Assembly: GCA_014084085.1 (NCBI GenBank)
Contig: NPFB01000162.1
Span: 634-27,622 of the forward strand
Direction: 5' to 3'
Source: Hondaea fermentalgiana
Taxonomy: Eukaryota; Sar; Bigyra; Thraustochytrida; Thraustochytriidae
DNA length: 26,989 bases
Shown here: positions 9,008 to 16,887 of the stretch, one piece after another
How positions within the stretch are numbered: position 1 is the first letter of the stretch
How the letters are laid out: each line of letters opens with the position of its first letter
Position numbers and translations under genes: made by a program
Notes under the pieces: model-generated
Told to the model about the DNA's origin: nothing
Database searches by the model: none
Seen by the model: only the letters and a program-made list of their open reading frames with translations

Positions 9008-9190
9008 GAGTCCCAGCCCGTTCTCGGGTGTGTACTGGTGTGCCAGAGAAGGGGGGAGGGAGGGTCAATTCTCAAATTTCCCAACTGGCCAGTATTATAA
9101 TAAAACAGGGCCAGTTGGGAAATTTGGTCCACGTGAGTCCTTTGAACGTAATCTAGAAACCACGCAACCTGGCTTGCTGGCTGGCGCGGA
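9008..9190 (+). repeat. Hairpin-bearing segment, copy 1
   Basis: This segment recurs at about 9424-9611. Shared words in order are cccgttc, ggtgtgtac, the hairpin, ccacgtga, ctagaa and a 21-base end (9170-9190 and 9590-9610) beginning aacctggcttgctgg. Inside it, 9074-9090 and 9109-9125 form a perfect 17-bp inverted repeat (AAATTTCCCAACTGGCC and its complement) around an 18-base loop, agtattataataaaacag. CACGTG follows six bases after the right arm. It starts about 75 bp after the primase-helicase stop codon. Only a 34-codon frame (9202-9306) follows, so this copy may act as a 3' end or a redundant promoter. Confidence 0.75.
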
Positions 9191-9423
9191 AGAGGGCCCC
9201 GATGCACTGGGCTCATTGCCCAGGCGTGAACTTCGGCCAGCCCCAAGATCAGTCAGTGGCATCAAGAAACGCTTGCAGCGCCCGACAGTACCGCCATGGC
9301 GAGTAGATGCCACTCAATTCCTCGTAGCTGAGGAATATGCAGCGGCCGTTGCCTTTGCGATTGTTTCCCGACCGCTGGAAAGGTATATTATGCGTGGAGA
9401 ACCAGCGTTCTCGCGTCCTGGCC

Positions 9424-9611
9424 CGTTCTCACCCCGTTCCCAGGTGTGTACCGGAACGAGCGTTCTATTGGGAGTCTTAACATTTTTTCAAAATTTCCCA
9501 GTCGGCCAGTATTATAATAAAATAGGGCCAGCTGGGAAATTTGGACCACGTGACCCCTTTTTTACGTGACCTAGAACCAAGCAACCTGGCTTGCTGGCTG
9601 GCGCGGAAAAG
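9424..9611 (+). promoter_or_regulatory. Hairpin-bearing segment, copy 2 (possible promoter of the zinc-ribbon gene)
   Basis: This is the second copy of the segment at 9008-9190. Its inverted repeat has arms 9491-9507 and 9526-9542 with two mismatches, but the 18-base loop is conserved with one change (agtattataataaaatag). A CACGTGA E-box-like word again follows the right arm. The loop reads like a TATA element and lies about 130 bp before the ATG at 9646, so a promoter role is plausible. The different position of copy 1, after a gene, leaves a 3'-end or structural role open. Confidence 0.5.
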
Positions 9612-9645
9612 CGGCCTCGGGCTTCACGTACCAGACAACGCCGCC

Positions 9646-10203
9646 ATGCATAAGTGGAATTGCGAACGTCATGCACAGAAGAAAGCAACGTCTCCTTGCC
9701 AGGCAAGCACCATGCGCGATGGCTTGCTCCGACCGAAAGAACCCGCTCCGCCCTTCGAGACCACGGGAGGCAGGTATTATTGTAGACAGTGCGCAGCGTA
9801 CTCAGCCGACTTCACGCCGTCAGCCATTCGAAAGCGGTGGCGGCTCTGCCGATCGTGCCAGCGCCGCAGACGGCCCGCCACCGCACCCAAGGGCGTAGGA
9901 CGCCTCCGTCTCTTGCTCTACAAGTCACTGCACGCCAGAGGTCAGCGGGACCTCGCTCGTGCGCTCACAAACGATGCCGTCCTGGCCATCCTCGAGACGC
10001 ACGGTGTCAAGGCGAAGGACGTGGTCCGCATCGTCCCACCTCGCAACTCGGGGGCGGCATGCAACCTGATCGAGTATGGTGTGGTCCGCTACATAAGTAG
10101 AAATGGTCAAGTCGGGAGTAGCGACGGGTCAGAGTCCGAAGGCGCCGCTTCCAGGTCGAGTCAGAGCAGACCAGGCTCAGATGGAGGAATCTCGGAGGCG
10201 TGA
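9646..10203 (+). CDS. Small zinc-ribbon-like protein of unknown function
   Basis: I used the first ATG, starting MHKWNCERHAQKK; the frame before it overlaps the repeated hairpin segment. The product has 185 residues. It contains a probable four-cysteine zinc site, YYCRQC, then 19 residues, then LCRSCQRRRR. The site is followed by a basic stretch and a helical region ending in IEYGVVRYI. The C-terminal 30 residues are Ser/Gly-rich and probably disordered. The fold suggests nucleic-acid or protein binding; no family was recognised. The last 23 bases overlap the start of the next gene in another frame, which is unusual for a eukaryotic gene pair. This could reflect viral-style compactness, a missed intron joining the two, or a wrong start for the downstream gene. 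Confidence 0.55.
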   Translation: MHKWNCERHAQKKATSPCQASTMRDGLLRPKEPAPPFETTGGRYYCRQCAAYSADFTPSAIRKRWRLCRSCQRRRRPATAPKGVGRLRLLLYKSLHARGQRDLARALTNDAVLAILETHGVKAKDVVRIVPPRNSGAACNLIEYGVVRYISRNGQVGSSDGSESEGAASRSSQSRPGSDGGISEA

Positions 10204-10789
10204 GCTGCAGGAGTCTCTATGCAAGTTCTTGGAAGCCTGCGTGGATGTTGTCGAAGGACCAAACAACGAGGTCCTCCGGCTCGACGCCCGGGACGAGGAG
10301 AGCATTCGGGCGTCGCTGCGCGAACCCATGGGCCGCGGTGAAGTGCCGAAGGGGCCGCTGCTGAGGCTGGTCGCATCTAGAATCTCGCCACACTTCGCGG
10401 ATGTACTTCGGTATCTCGCGCACTACAACCGCGTCCTCTACTTTTACGGCTCCGTCGAGGTCATCACTACCTGGTCGTTGCAAGATGTGTTGACGCGAGC
10501 GGCCAGGCTACCGTCGCCGCCGAAGGACATCACCGAGGCCCCGAAGGAGTCTGCGGAGACGCATGCAATGCTCGCTGGGCAGTACAAGGAACTGACAAAG
10601 GCCATGCAGAAGACTTGTCTGACGTCGTTTCTCGAGTACCCTTGGCAATTTTTCTGGGGTACTTTTAATAAAAGCCCGGCCGACATCCGAGGCATTACGA
10701 TGGCTCACTACAGCGCATGTGGAGGATTGAGCGGCGAAAGGCTCGGCGCTCGGGCGCGGCCCTGGAAACGCGCTCGACAACTCGAGTAG
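10181..10789 (+). CDS. Uncharacterised protein, paralogue 1 of a tandem pair
   Basis: The product has 202 residues from ATG 10181. An earlier in-frame ATG at 10103 would lengthen the overlap with the upstream gene from 23 to 101 bp. It is related to the next gene: YNRVLYFYGSVEV matches YNHVLYFVGSWDI, the following WSLQDVLTRAARLPSPP matches WTLDYVLKVAAKLPPMP, and SPADIRGITMAHY matches SVADIRGICVFFY near the end. No membrane segment, zinc site or catalytic signature is apparent. The function is unknown. Conservation of the LYF-G, W-L-VL-AA-LP and ADIRG blocks between two otherwise diverged copies argues that the family is a real, folded protein rather than a chance frame. Confidence 0.6.
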   Translation: MEESRRRELQESLCKFLEACVDVVEGPNNEVLRLDARDEESIRASLREPMGRGEVPKGPLLRLVASRISPHFADVLRYLAHYNRVLYFYGSVEVITTWSLQDVLTRAARLPSPPKDITEAPKESAETHAMLAGQYKELTKAMQKTCLTSFLEYPWQFFWGTFNKSPADIRGITMAHYSACGGLSGERLGARARPWKRARQLE

Positions 10790-10953
10790 CATGTAACTCC
10801 TAAGTGCAGCATTTCCTTTTTATTTCTTTCTCCACCATTTACTGGTCGTCATGATTCACTTGTCTTGTCACACGAAATTGAACCCCCTTTACCGCCCTCT
10901 TGACTCGCGGGGTGGGACCTAAAACAGTATATGACCAAAGTCAAGATTGGACG

Positions 10954-11571
10954 ATGGCACTGGCAAATCTGGACTGGGCAGACATGGCGACACCGGGCTT
11001 GGTTGAAGGGGTGCTCCCGCTCTTTTTCGTCTTTACTACACTTGAGGATGCAGACACAACTCAGATTGTTGAAATGCACCCTCGTCAGCCAAGCGAGACG
11101 CGCGATTCGGTAGCGGAGTTTATGGAGTTCGATCGTGCGCTTATGGAGCGCTTGCCGATAGAATGTCTGCTTGTCTGCCTTCTCCACGACAGAGGGGCGG
11201 GAATCTGGCGACACCTGGACGAGTACAATCACGTACTCTACTTTGTCGGGTCCTGGGACATTCTAGCTCTCTGGACGCTCGACTACGTGCTCAAGGTTGC
11301 GGCCAAGTTGCCGCCCATGCCCAGCAACAAGCTTGACCGCGGCCAGGAGACTCCTGCCCGGCATCGTGAGCTGGCATTGGCGTACGTCCGTCAGATCCTA
11401 GACGCTGGATGGCCGCACGCACCCTTCGCTGACCCGCGCATGAAATCCCCGTGGGCCTTTTACGCAGACCAGTACAGCGTCGCCGACATCCGCGGCATCT
11501 GCGTTTTCTTCTACGAGTACATCGCCCAACATTGCCGTGAGGCGTTTTCGTCGGAAGAACCGGGCGCGTAG
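10954..11571 (+). CDS. Uncharacterised protein, paralogue 2 of a tandem pair
   Basis: The product has 205 residues from the first ATG (MALANLDWADM). A TATAT word sits about 24 bp upstream at 10928-10932, perhaps too close to be this gene's TATA box unless the leader is very short. The protein shares the blocks YN-VLYF-GS, W-L--VL--AA-LP-P and ADIRGI with the gene just upstream; outside these blocks the two differ strongly, so the duplication is old. No known domain was recognised. The C-terminus (ADIRGICVFFYEYIAQHC) is hydrophobic but too short and mixed to call a membrane helix. Function is unknown. Confidence 0.6.
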   Translation: MALANLDWADMATPGLVEGVLPLFFVFTTLEDADTTQIVEMHPRQPSETRDSVAEFMEFDRALMERLPIECLLVCLLHDRGAGIWRHLDEYNHVLYFVGSWDILALWTLDYVLKVAAKLPPMPSNKLDRGQETPARHRELALAYVRQILDAGWPHAPFADPRMKSPWAFYADQYSVADIRGICVFFYEYIAQHCREAFSSEEPGA

Positions 11572-12475
11572 CCGGCTCAACCAAGAAGAGCCTGATCGAG
11601 TAACGAAGCGGGTAGGTCAATTGGGATCAGCAGTGGATTACTCACACTAGCCCGATAAGAAAGAAAGGATTTCTGGGTAACTTGTTTCCTTGTTCGATTC
11701 ACTCCCTTGAGTCGGATCTCCCCAAAACTTGTACGGTGTGCACGCTTGTGCCCGTGCCCTCCTCGCTGGAGTTGTGGTGGCACCAACTTGCAGACAAATG
11801 CGGCGTGCGGCGCTGAGTGTGAGAGGTTCTCGAGAGGTTGAGCTCTCGAGCTCGGCCGCGGCCTTGATCTTGATCTCGATCTTGAAAGACTGACATGCAA
11901 TATTCTGCGCAAGGTCTAGAGGGCCACTTGTCATGCCAACGAGATGCACAGGTAGTCCACGAACGCTGCCATTTGCACTGCAAGGGCGCTCGCTTGGTCC
12001 CCTCCAAGCAGCTTGCCACTCTGCAACTTGCCTTTTTACTTGCACAGGAGAGTCGCCCAGACTTTTAGACGAAGCGGGTCCAGTGGTTTGCGAGCGACGC
12101 GCGGCAAGACCTGCGCTCGCTCGCTAGCCTCTTTACTTGCACGGCCGGCTACGCAGGCAGCTGCAGCGGCTCGCGCAGAGTTGAATCGCGACAGAGAGAC
12201 CAGACGCGCCATCTGCTGCCTTCCCTGCACTTCAAGACAACGGCGATTTGCTGAGACGCATGCTGAGGCAAGCAAGTGCGGGGTCTTGGACGATCACCGC
12301 TAGGCCGCTCCACGAAGCGCGGCGCAGAGTCCGCACGGGCCTCGGCTCTGCGCAAGACCCTTGTGCTTCGCATCGCGGTCCCGGCGGCGTCAAACTAGTT
12401 GCAACTAGTTCTCAAACTATTTACAGTCAACGAGACCATAAATCGGTAATTAGCCTCTAATTTTTCTTTACGTCC
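11572..12475. other. Gene-free region before the assembly gap
   Basis: I find no convincing gene in these 900 bases. There are simple local repeats: a cttgatcttgatctcgatcttg run near 11863-11884, the word ctttttacttgcac or ctttacttgcac at two places (12030-12043 and 12130-12141), and two aactagtt palindromes near 12393-12412. The 32-bp repeat described separately lies at its end. Confidence 0.5.
12421..12452 (+). repeat. 32-bp repeat, copy near end of left contig
   Basis: These 32 bases, which include ttacagtcaacgagacc and aatcggtaatta, recur identically at 26935-26966. The copy ends exactly 23 bases before the N gap. Flanking sequences on both sides are unrelated to those of the other copy. 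Confidence 0.85.
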
Positions 12476-12575
12476 NNNNNNNNNNNNNNNNNNNNNNNNN
12501 NNNNNNNNNNNNNNNNNNNNNNNNNNNNNNNNNNNNNNNNNNNNNNNNNNNNNNNNNNNNNNNNNNNNNNNNNNN
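12476..12575. other. Assembly gap of 100 Ns
   Basis: Exactly 100 N bases are present, a conventional placeholder for a gap of unknown length. The gene at 12577-13617 is cut by it on the 5' side, and linkage of the left and right contigs depends on scaffolding evidence not visible here. Confidence 0.95.
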
Positions 12576-12576
12576 T

Positions 12577-13617
12577 GTCGACACTGCCGTTTCCTGGACC
12601 GATTCCAATGGCGACACCACCTACATTTCCATTGCCGATTCCGATGGTGATGCACGTGTCATGGATCTCGTTCTCTCGACGCCCTCGAGTGGTCAGCTTT
12701 CCTTTCAGGATGTGAACCGTTCGATCCCGACGCTTCGGTTTTCCGTCAACCAGGCCTCTTCGTCGCAGGGTGACACTCTCATTGGCCTTACGGGAACGGT
12801 CACTTCGCTCAATTATGCGTTGCAGCATCTCCACTACATTGTCCCTGCTGCGCGTCGCGAGGACACCGTCACCTTGTACGTGCTCGACGAGTCGCGCGAT
12901 ATTGGTCCTGCCAGCTTTAACGTTGACGATCTCAACGAAAAGGCTGTCGAGGGTTCTGGTTACGTTGTCGATACCGAGCTCGAGGTCTACTTTGACAACG
13001 CTGTCGATACACAAAGCTTTGCTGTCGGTGCTGTTGTCCTGTGGGCCAGTATCATTGGTGCGACGCTTCTGTGCTGCGGCTGCGTGTACAGCGTCGTGCA
13101 TGCTGTCGTGCGTCGTGCCTTGATGGGCGAGCGCGCGGCCATGTGGATTGTGCGCAACGTCTTCTTTACGCACATTACGGACGCCAAGGACGAGGATCTC
13201 ACGCCCGAGGCGCGCCGTCTTTCTCGCATCGCCATGACGCGTATCCATGCCGAAGAGGTGACCATGACGCGCGTTTTCTGCTGCTTGCACTTGTTGGCCT
13301 GCCTTTGCCCATGCTGCATCAAGTTCAAGGGCGACAAGACGATGCTGCCGACAAAGGATGCCATGCTTGCGGCCACTGTCAGCGATCTCAGCCATGGCAT
13401 GGCCAAAAAGCATCTTCCTGGCGACGCTGCGCCTCGTATCACTGAGCTTACCACGCGCGAGGCCATGGAGTACGAAGAGCACGAGGTTGTCACCAACGAT
13501 GGCCGTGTTCGCAAGTACCTTTTCAACCCGCATACGGGCCGTTCTCTCTGGATGGCGAACGTGCGCATTGTCCACAGTGCGCACGGTCCCAACTCTTCGA
13601 GCGACGACTCCGATTAG
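12577..13617 (+). CDS. C-terminal part of a large single-pass surface protein (cadherin/CSPG-like repeat, WW-like tail)
   Basis: The 5' part is lost in the gap; the frame is open from 12577, so the true product is larger than the 346 residues seen. The outer part is acidic (SNGDTTY, DSDGDAR) and contains SLNYALQHLHYIVP...DTVTLYVLDE, which resembles the end of calcium-binding cadherin-like or CSPG-type adhesion repeats. One membrane helix follows (SFAVGAVVLWASIIGATLLC region), then a Cys-rich juxtamembrane stretch and a cytoplasmic tail. The tail ends with GRVRKYLFNPHTGRSLW, which looks like the second half of a WW domain; the first Trp is not evident. The likely role is adhesion or cell-surface signalling. 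A second copy of the first 82 bases lies at the window start, and the 3' end is tandemly repeated downstream. Confidence 0.72.
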   Translation, partial: VDTAVSWTDSNGDTTYISIADSDGDARVMDLVLSTPSSGQLSFQDVNRSIPTLRFSVNQASSSQGDTLIGLTGTVTSLNYALQHLHYIVPAARREDTVTLYVLDESRDIGPASFNVDDLNEKAVEGSGYVVDTELEVYFDNAVDTQSFAVGAVVLWASIIGATLLCCGCVYSVVHAVVRRALMGERAAMWIVRNVFFTHITDAKDEDLTPEARRLSRIAMTRIHAEEVTMTRVFCCLHLLACLCPCCIKFKGDKTMLPTKDAMLAATVSDLSHGMAKKHLPGDAAPRITELTTREAMEYEEHEVVTNDGRVRKYLFNPHTGRSLWMANVRIVHSAHGPNSSSDDSD

Positions 13618-13690
13618 GCTATTCTCATCATCTGTTATGTGTCTCCGTCATTTCAATTTTGTTGTTTCATTCCAAGGTTGATTTGATGTC

Positions 13691-13855
13691 ATGAAAAAGT
13701 TTTGTTGTTTGCGATTACTCCTTGACAAGTCGTCATCGTTCTTCGCATCAAAGTACCTTTACAACCCGCATACGGGCCGTTCTCTCTGGATGGCGAACGT
13801 GCGCATTGTCCACAGTGCGCACGGTCCCAACTCTTCGAGCGACGACTCCGATTAG
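13691..13855 (+). pseudogene. Duplicated WW-like tail, 54-codon open frame
   Basis: An ATG frame beginning MKKFCCLRLLLDKSSSFF runs into the duplicated tail (KYLYNPHTGRSLW...) and ends at the same stop as the parent gene. It lies within repeat copy 2 and is not in frame with the parent gene. It is probably a by-product of the duplication; a short independent peptide or an alternative terminal exon cannot be excluded. Confidence 0.4.
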
Positions 13856-13928
13856 GCTATTCTCATCATCTGTTATGTGTCTCCGTCATTTCAATTTTGT
13901 TGTTTCATTCCAAGGTTGATTTGATGTC

Positions 13929-14129
13929 ATGAAAAAGTTTTGTTGTTTGCGATTACTCCTTGACAAGTCGTCATCGTTCTTCGCATCAAAGTACCTTTAC
14001 AACCCGCATACGGGCCGTTCTCTCTGGATGGCGAACGTGCGCATTGTCCACAGTGCACACGGTCCCGACGATTCCGATTTGGCTATCATCATTTGTCATT
14101 TCATTTTTGTTGTTTCATTCCAAAATTGA
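13929..14129 (+). pseudogene. Duplicated WW-like tail, 66-codon open frame
   Basis: This repeat-copy-3 version of the frame at 13691-13855 keeps MKKFCC... and YLYNPHTGRSLW. It has lost the serine codons and the original stop, so it reads through to a new C-terminus. Copy 4, further on, lacks the YLYNP part. This is progressive decay consistent with non-functional tails. Confidence 0.4.
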
Positions 14130-14453
14130 TTTGATGTCATGAAAAAGTTTTGTTGTTACTCTTTGACAAATCGTCATCGTTCTTCGCATCAAAGTAGCAT
14201 ACGGGCCGTTCTCTCTGGATGGCGAACGTGCGCATTGTCCACAGTGCGTACGGTCCCGACGAATCCGATTTGGCTATCATCATTTGTCATTTCATTTTTG
14301 TTGTTTCATTCCAAGATTCAAGAGTTTCATTGTTTGAAGCATCATCGTTAGTATACCTATTTATTTCGCAAGACACGAGCCACCATGCGTAAAATGTGCG
14401 GACAATCACTTGCATTTGATCAAAAAACAAAGAAAAACAAAAATGATTTTCAA

Positions 14454-15188
14454 TCACATGACAATGCAGCAGGCGTTCGAGGACTCGGCATCGGCAATGG
14501 CGGCTTTTTCCTCGTGCATGCCGTCTTCGTTGAGTCCGAATTGGGCATCAAGTTCACGAAAGAGACCAATGTTGTACTTGTAGGCCTTGATGGTCTCCTC
14601 GGTGATATCGGCGATGCGCTCTTCGGAGAGATCGAGAGCATTGAGCCGTGCGCGGTACTCGTTCTTGAACGCGTCGGGTTCCTCGACGTTGTCAAAGGTG
14701 AAAAAGGCAAGACCCTCGTTGCCCTTGAGCTGGAGCGTCTTGCGCGCCATCTCGCCGAGCATGAGACCGCCCGAGAGATCACCCAGGTAGCGCGTGTAGG
14801 CGTGGGGAATAAGCAAGAGCGCGTCCTTTTGGCCGAGCTCGGTCATGCGGTCGGCATAGGTCTTGGCGGCGGGCGAGGGGTTGACAATGGCGTCGTTGGA
14901 CTTCCAGTTCTTGCCGAGAAAGAACTCGAGGTCCTCCTCGAGGGACTTGACGCGGCTGAGCTCTTCGGGAAAGTACAGCGTCTGCAGCTTTTCCTTATCG
15001 CTCGAGGTCTGCACGGCCTCGTCGTACGCGGCCTCGAGCGCCACGTACACGTGATACATTTGCACAAGGTACGCCGTATGCTCCTCCTTGTTCAGCTGTC
15101 CCTTCATAAACGCCTTCATGAACCCCGCCGACTCCGCCTCCCTATGGACCTCATGCGTGTCCACGCGCAGCTTCTTGGCGAGCTCCAT
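14454..15188 (-). CDS. Heme oxygenase with C-terminal CaaX motif
   Basis: The product has 244 residues from ATG 15188. Heme oxygenase opens heme to biliverdin, CO and ferrous iron. The proximal heme ligand is in EVHREAE (H15). The family signature LIPHAYTRYLGDLSGG lies at about 126-141, and the MYHVYVALE helix and the FFTFDN region are also as expected. Length fits the soluble catalytic core; the usual C-terminal membrane helix is absent. The protein ends SSNACCIVM, and CIVM is a CaaX box. Met at the last position favours farnesylation, and the preceding Cys could be palmitoylated. This suggests lipid anchoring in place of a tail anchor, which is unusual for the family. The frame continues a few codons upstream of the ATG without another ATG. 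The neighbouring genes offer no pathway link. Confidence 0.93.
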   Translation of the reverse strand: MELAKKLRVDTHEVHREAESAGFMKAFMKGQLNKEEHTAYLVQMYHVYVALEAAYDEAVQTSSDKEKLQTLYFPEELSRVKSLEEDLEFFLGKNWKSNDAIVNPSPAAKTYADRMTELGQKDALLLIPHAYTRYLGDLSGGLMLGEMARKTLQLKGNEGLAFFTFDNVEEPDAFKNEYRARLNALDLSEERIADITEETIKAYKYNIGLFRELDAQFGLNEDGMHEEKAAIADAESSNACCIVM

Positions 15189-15918
15189 CTCGGCAAACAA
15201 TCCCTTCGCTCACTCCCTTTCCCCCCGAACTCCGAATTCCCTCGCAAATTCGTTTTGCCCCTCGAGCCCGCCCCGATTCCTGGCTTCCGCTCTCTCTGCT
15301 CACAGGTAGGTAGCTAGCTAGCTAGCTAGGTCCCCTCCTCGCCGCCATCGGCCGATCCGACCGCGCCTTCGTCGCCGCCTTCAGGCCGCACGCGCGCAAA
15401 CACGCACACCCACACAACCAGCGCGCACACGCACACACATACGCGCGGCGTGTCGTCCGTGCCGGTCTCGGGCCCGGCGCGGCGCCTTCCTGCACGCGCC
15501 GCGCTGCACGTGCCGCAGCTCCTGCCGCGCCCGCAGACGGCGGCGCGGCGCGCGCGCGCACGCGCGTTGCCTCCACAGCGCGGCCGCCGCGCGTGCAGCG
15601 CGAGGAGGGAGGCGCGAGCTGGGCCCGGCGGGATGCCCCGCAGCGTCTCGGTCTTCCTTCCTGGGCGCGGCCTCGGTCCGGGTCGAGCCCGGCGGCGACG
15701 TCGCCGCGTCCTTCTTCAGCGGCCGAGGGCGACTCAAGGCTGCGCGGGTTCTACCTGGAGAGCGAGGCTGCAGCCATGTGCAGCCAGGACGCCAGGACGG
15801 CGAGGGGCCTCGCCACGCCGTGTCGCGAGGGGCAGGTTTCGCTGCCCGCGAATTGACCGGCGGCAATGGTCGCCCATGGATGATTGATTGCATGGACCGA
15901 GATTTGCTCGGCCGTCCG
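15189..15918. other. GC-rich non-coding region with simple repeats
   Basis: This 730-bp stretch holds a (gtag)/(ctag) microsatellite at about 15303-15330 and a CA/CG-rich run at about 15393-15450. The following few hundred bases are very GC-rich and leave long frames open on both strands. Those frames are Arg/Ala/Pro-rich, without recognisable motifs, and I treat them as composition artefacts. Confidence 0.6.
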
Positions 15919-16887
15919 TCAGCACGACTCCATCGGCACGGCCTTCGAGGAGGACGCATGCATGCTGGGGCCGTGTCGGGTCGCCCCGCCGCAGCTAGTC
16001 CTCGCCCCCGACGCTGGGCGAAAGATGATCTTGCGGAACATGAGAAGCATGGTGGAGATGTTGAGAAGAGAGTCGATACTGGCGCCGATTGAGGGAAAAT
16101 AGCTCGTGTACTGCATGTCCGGGTCATTGTAAGCGTCAACGTTATTGGTGGCAACGAGGATCACCAGGTACACCATGGTGGACAGAATCGGGACTGACGA
16201 GTAAAAGAGGTTTCGCCTCGCCACCTGGGTCAAAGCGCTCCGACCCGAGTTGTCGCCCGTTGATCCTTCTCGCATGATCTTGGCTTGCCGCAACACTGGG
16301 AGAACAAAGAGCATCAAGAGGGTTATAGACAGCGTACAGTCTATCACGCCAAGGAGGAGCGGCAAGGCCCGATTTAGACGAACCGCACAATACTCTTGCT
16401 TGAAATAGAGCTTGCCCGAAAAACCAACATATGTCAAGATGCAAACGATATAGCACCCATACAAACAAAACCACACGGCACGAAGAAGCAATGCGTACCA
16501 TCGTGGCATCACATTTAATACGGACTCGGCGCGTACCGCGAGCACGCGGTAGCAAAAGAAGTGCTGCATCACGTAAAACGACCCGCCAATGGTTCCCAGG
16601 TACGCGCACGCTTGCCACTGCCCGTCCACGAGAATGAGCGAGGTTGCCCAAATGGGAACGAGCAGAGCCATGGTCACTTGGCCCATGAGCTCACGCATTG
16701 CCCGTCTTGCATTGCCTTTGCTCCTACGTAGCGTTCGCCAGACCAACCGAAGGCATGCAACAAAGAGGATGGATACAATTGCATTGAATATCAGCGAGAC
16801 CTCATGCATCACGACAAAGTTCTCCGGCGCTTCAAAGTCGCCAAGAACTCGCGTGCCATCCTCGCTCCTGTCCGCCACGAACGACAT
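15919..16887 (-). CDS. 7TM receptor-like protein, array member A
   Basis: The ATG at 16887 (MSFVADRSEDG) is chosen because all five paralogues start at the equivalent place. The product has 322 residues and about seven hydrophobic helices. A Trp-x2-Cys (WQACAYLG) sits before TM3 and a second Cys follows SGKLYFKQEYC before TM5, matching the disulfide positions of rhodopsin-type receptors. Family motifs are HFFCYRVLAVRA at the end of TM3, MPRWY in the next loop, a polar loop between TM5 and TM6 starting near LPVLRQAK, RRNLFYSSVPILST in TM6 and SIDSLLN in TM7. The tail is short and Ser/Arg-rich. There is no DRY or NPxxY, so it is not a standard class A receptor. A signalling receptor at the cell surface is likely; ligand and G-protein coupling are unknown. 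Confidence 0.75.
   Translation of the reverse strand: MSFVADRSEDGTRVLGDFEAPENFVVMHEVSLIFNAIVSILFVACLRLVWRTLRRSKGNARRAMRELMGQVTMALLVPIWATSLILVDGQWQACAYLGTIGGSFYVMQHFFCYRVLAVRAESVLNVMPRWYALLLRAVWFCLYGCYIVCILTYVGFSGKLYFKQEYCAVRLNRALPLLLGVIDCTLSITLLMLFVLPVLRQAKIMREGSTGDNSGRSALTQVARRNLFYSSVPILSTMVYLVILVATNNVDAYNDPDMQYTSYFPSIGASIDSLLNISTMLLMFRKIIFRPASGARTSCGGATRHGPSMHASSSKAVPMESC

Larger units (their letters stand above)
13513..14325 (+). repeat. Tandem array of the gene's 3' end, 238-bp period
   Basis: The unit starts inside the last coding part of the surface-protein gene (aagtacctt at 13513) and includes the stop codon and about 130 bases of 3' flank. Copies begin at 13513, 13751 and 13989 (exact 238-bp spacing) and at 14192 (shortened). 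Copies 1 and 2 are nearly identical; copies 3 and 4 carry substitutions and deletions, including loss of the original stop. The pattern indicates recent tandem duplication with older members distal. Confidence 0.9.

Noticed and set aside
9202..9306. 34-codon frame after hairpin copy 1
   Set aside because: Too short and without similarity beyond the first residues to the protein after copy 2; probably chance.
11685..11705. gttcgattc, similar to a tRNA B box
   Set aside because: No A box at the right distance and no acceptor-stem pairing could be found around it.
12457..13584. Minus-strand frame running through the gap and the surface-protein gene
   Set aside because: It depends on N bases and opposes a frame with a membrane helix and repeat-domain features.
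13510..13760. Alternative terminal exons joined through the GT in the aagtacc word
   Set aside because: Joining at this GT to the AG before the copy changes the reading frame, so no simple in-frame splice is visible; kept only as an open question in the repeat finding.
15303..15330. gtag/ctag run as a possible functional site
   Set aside because: It is a simple microsatellite with no further structure.
15381..16154. Long minus-strand frame before 7TM gene A
   Set aside because: It is Arg/Ala/Pro-rich in a very GC-rich segment, overlaps the real end of gene A in another frame and has no motif.
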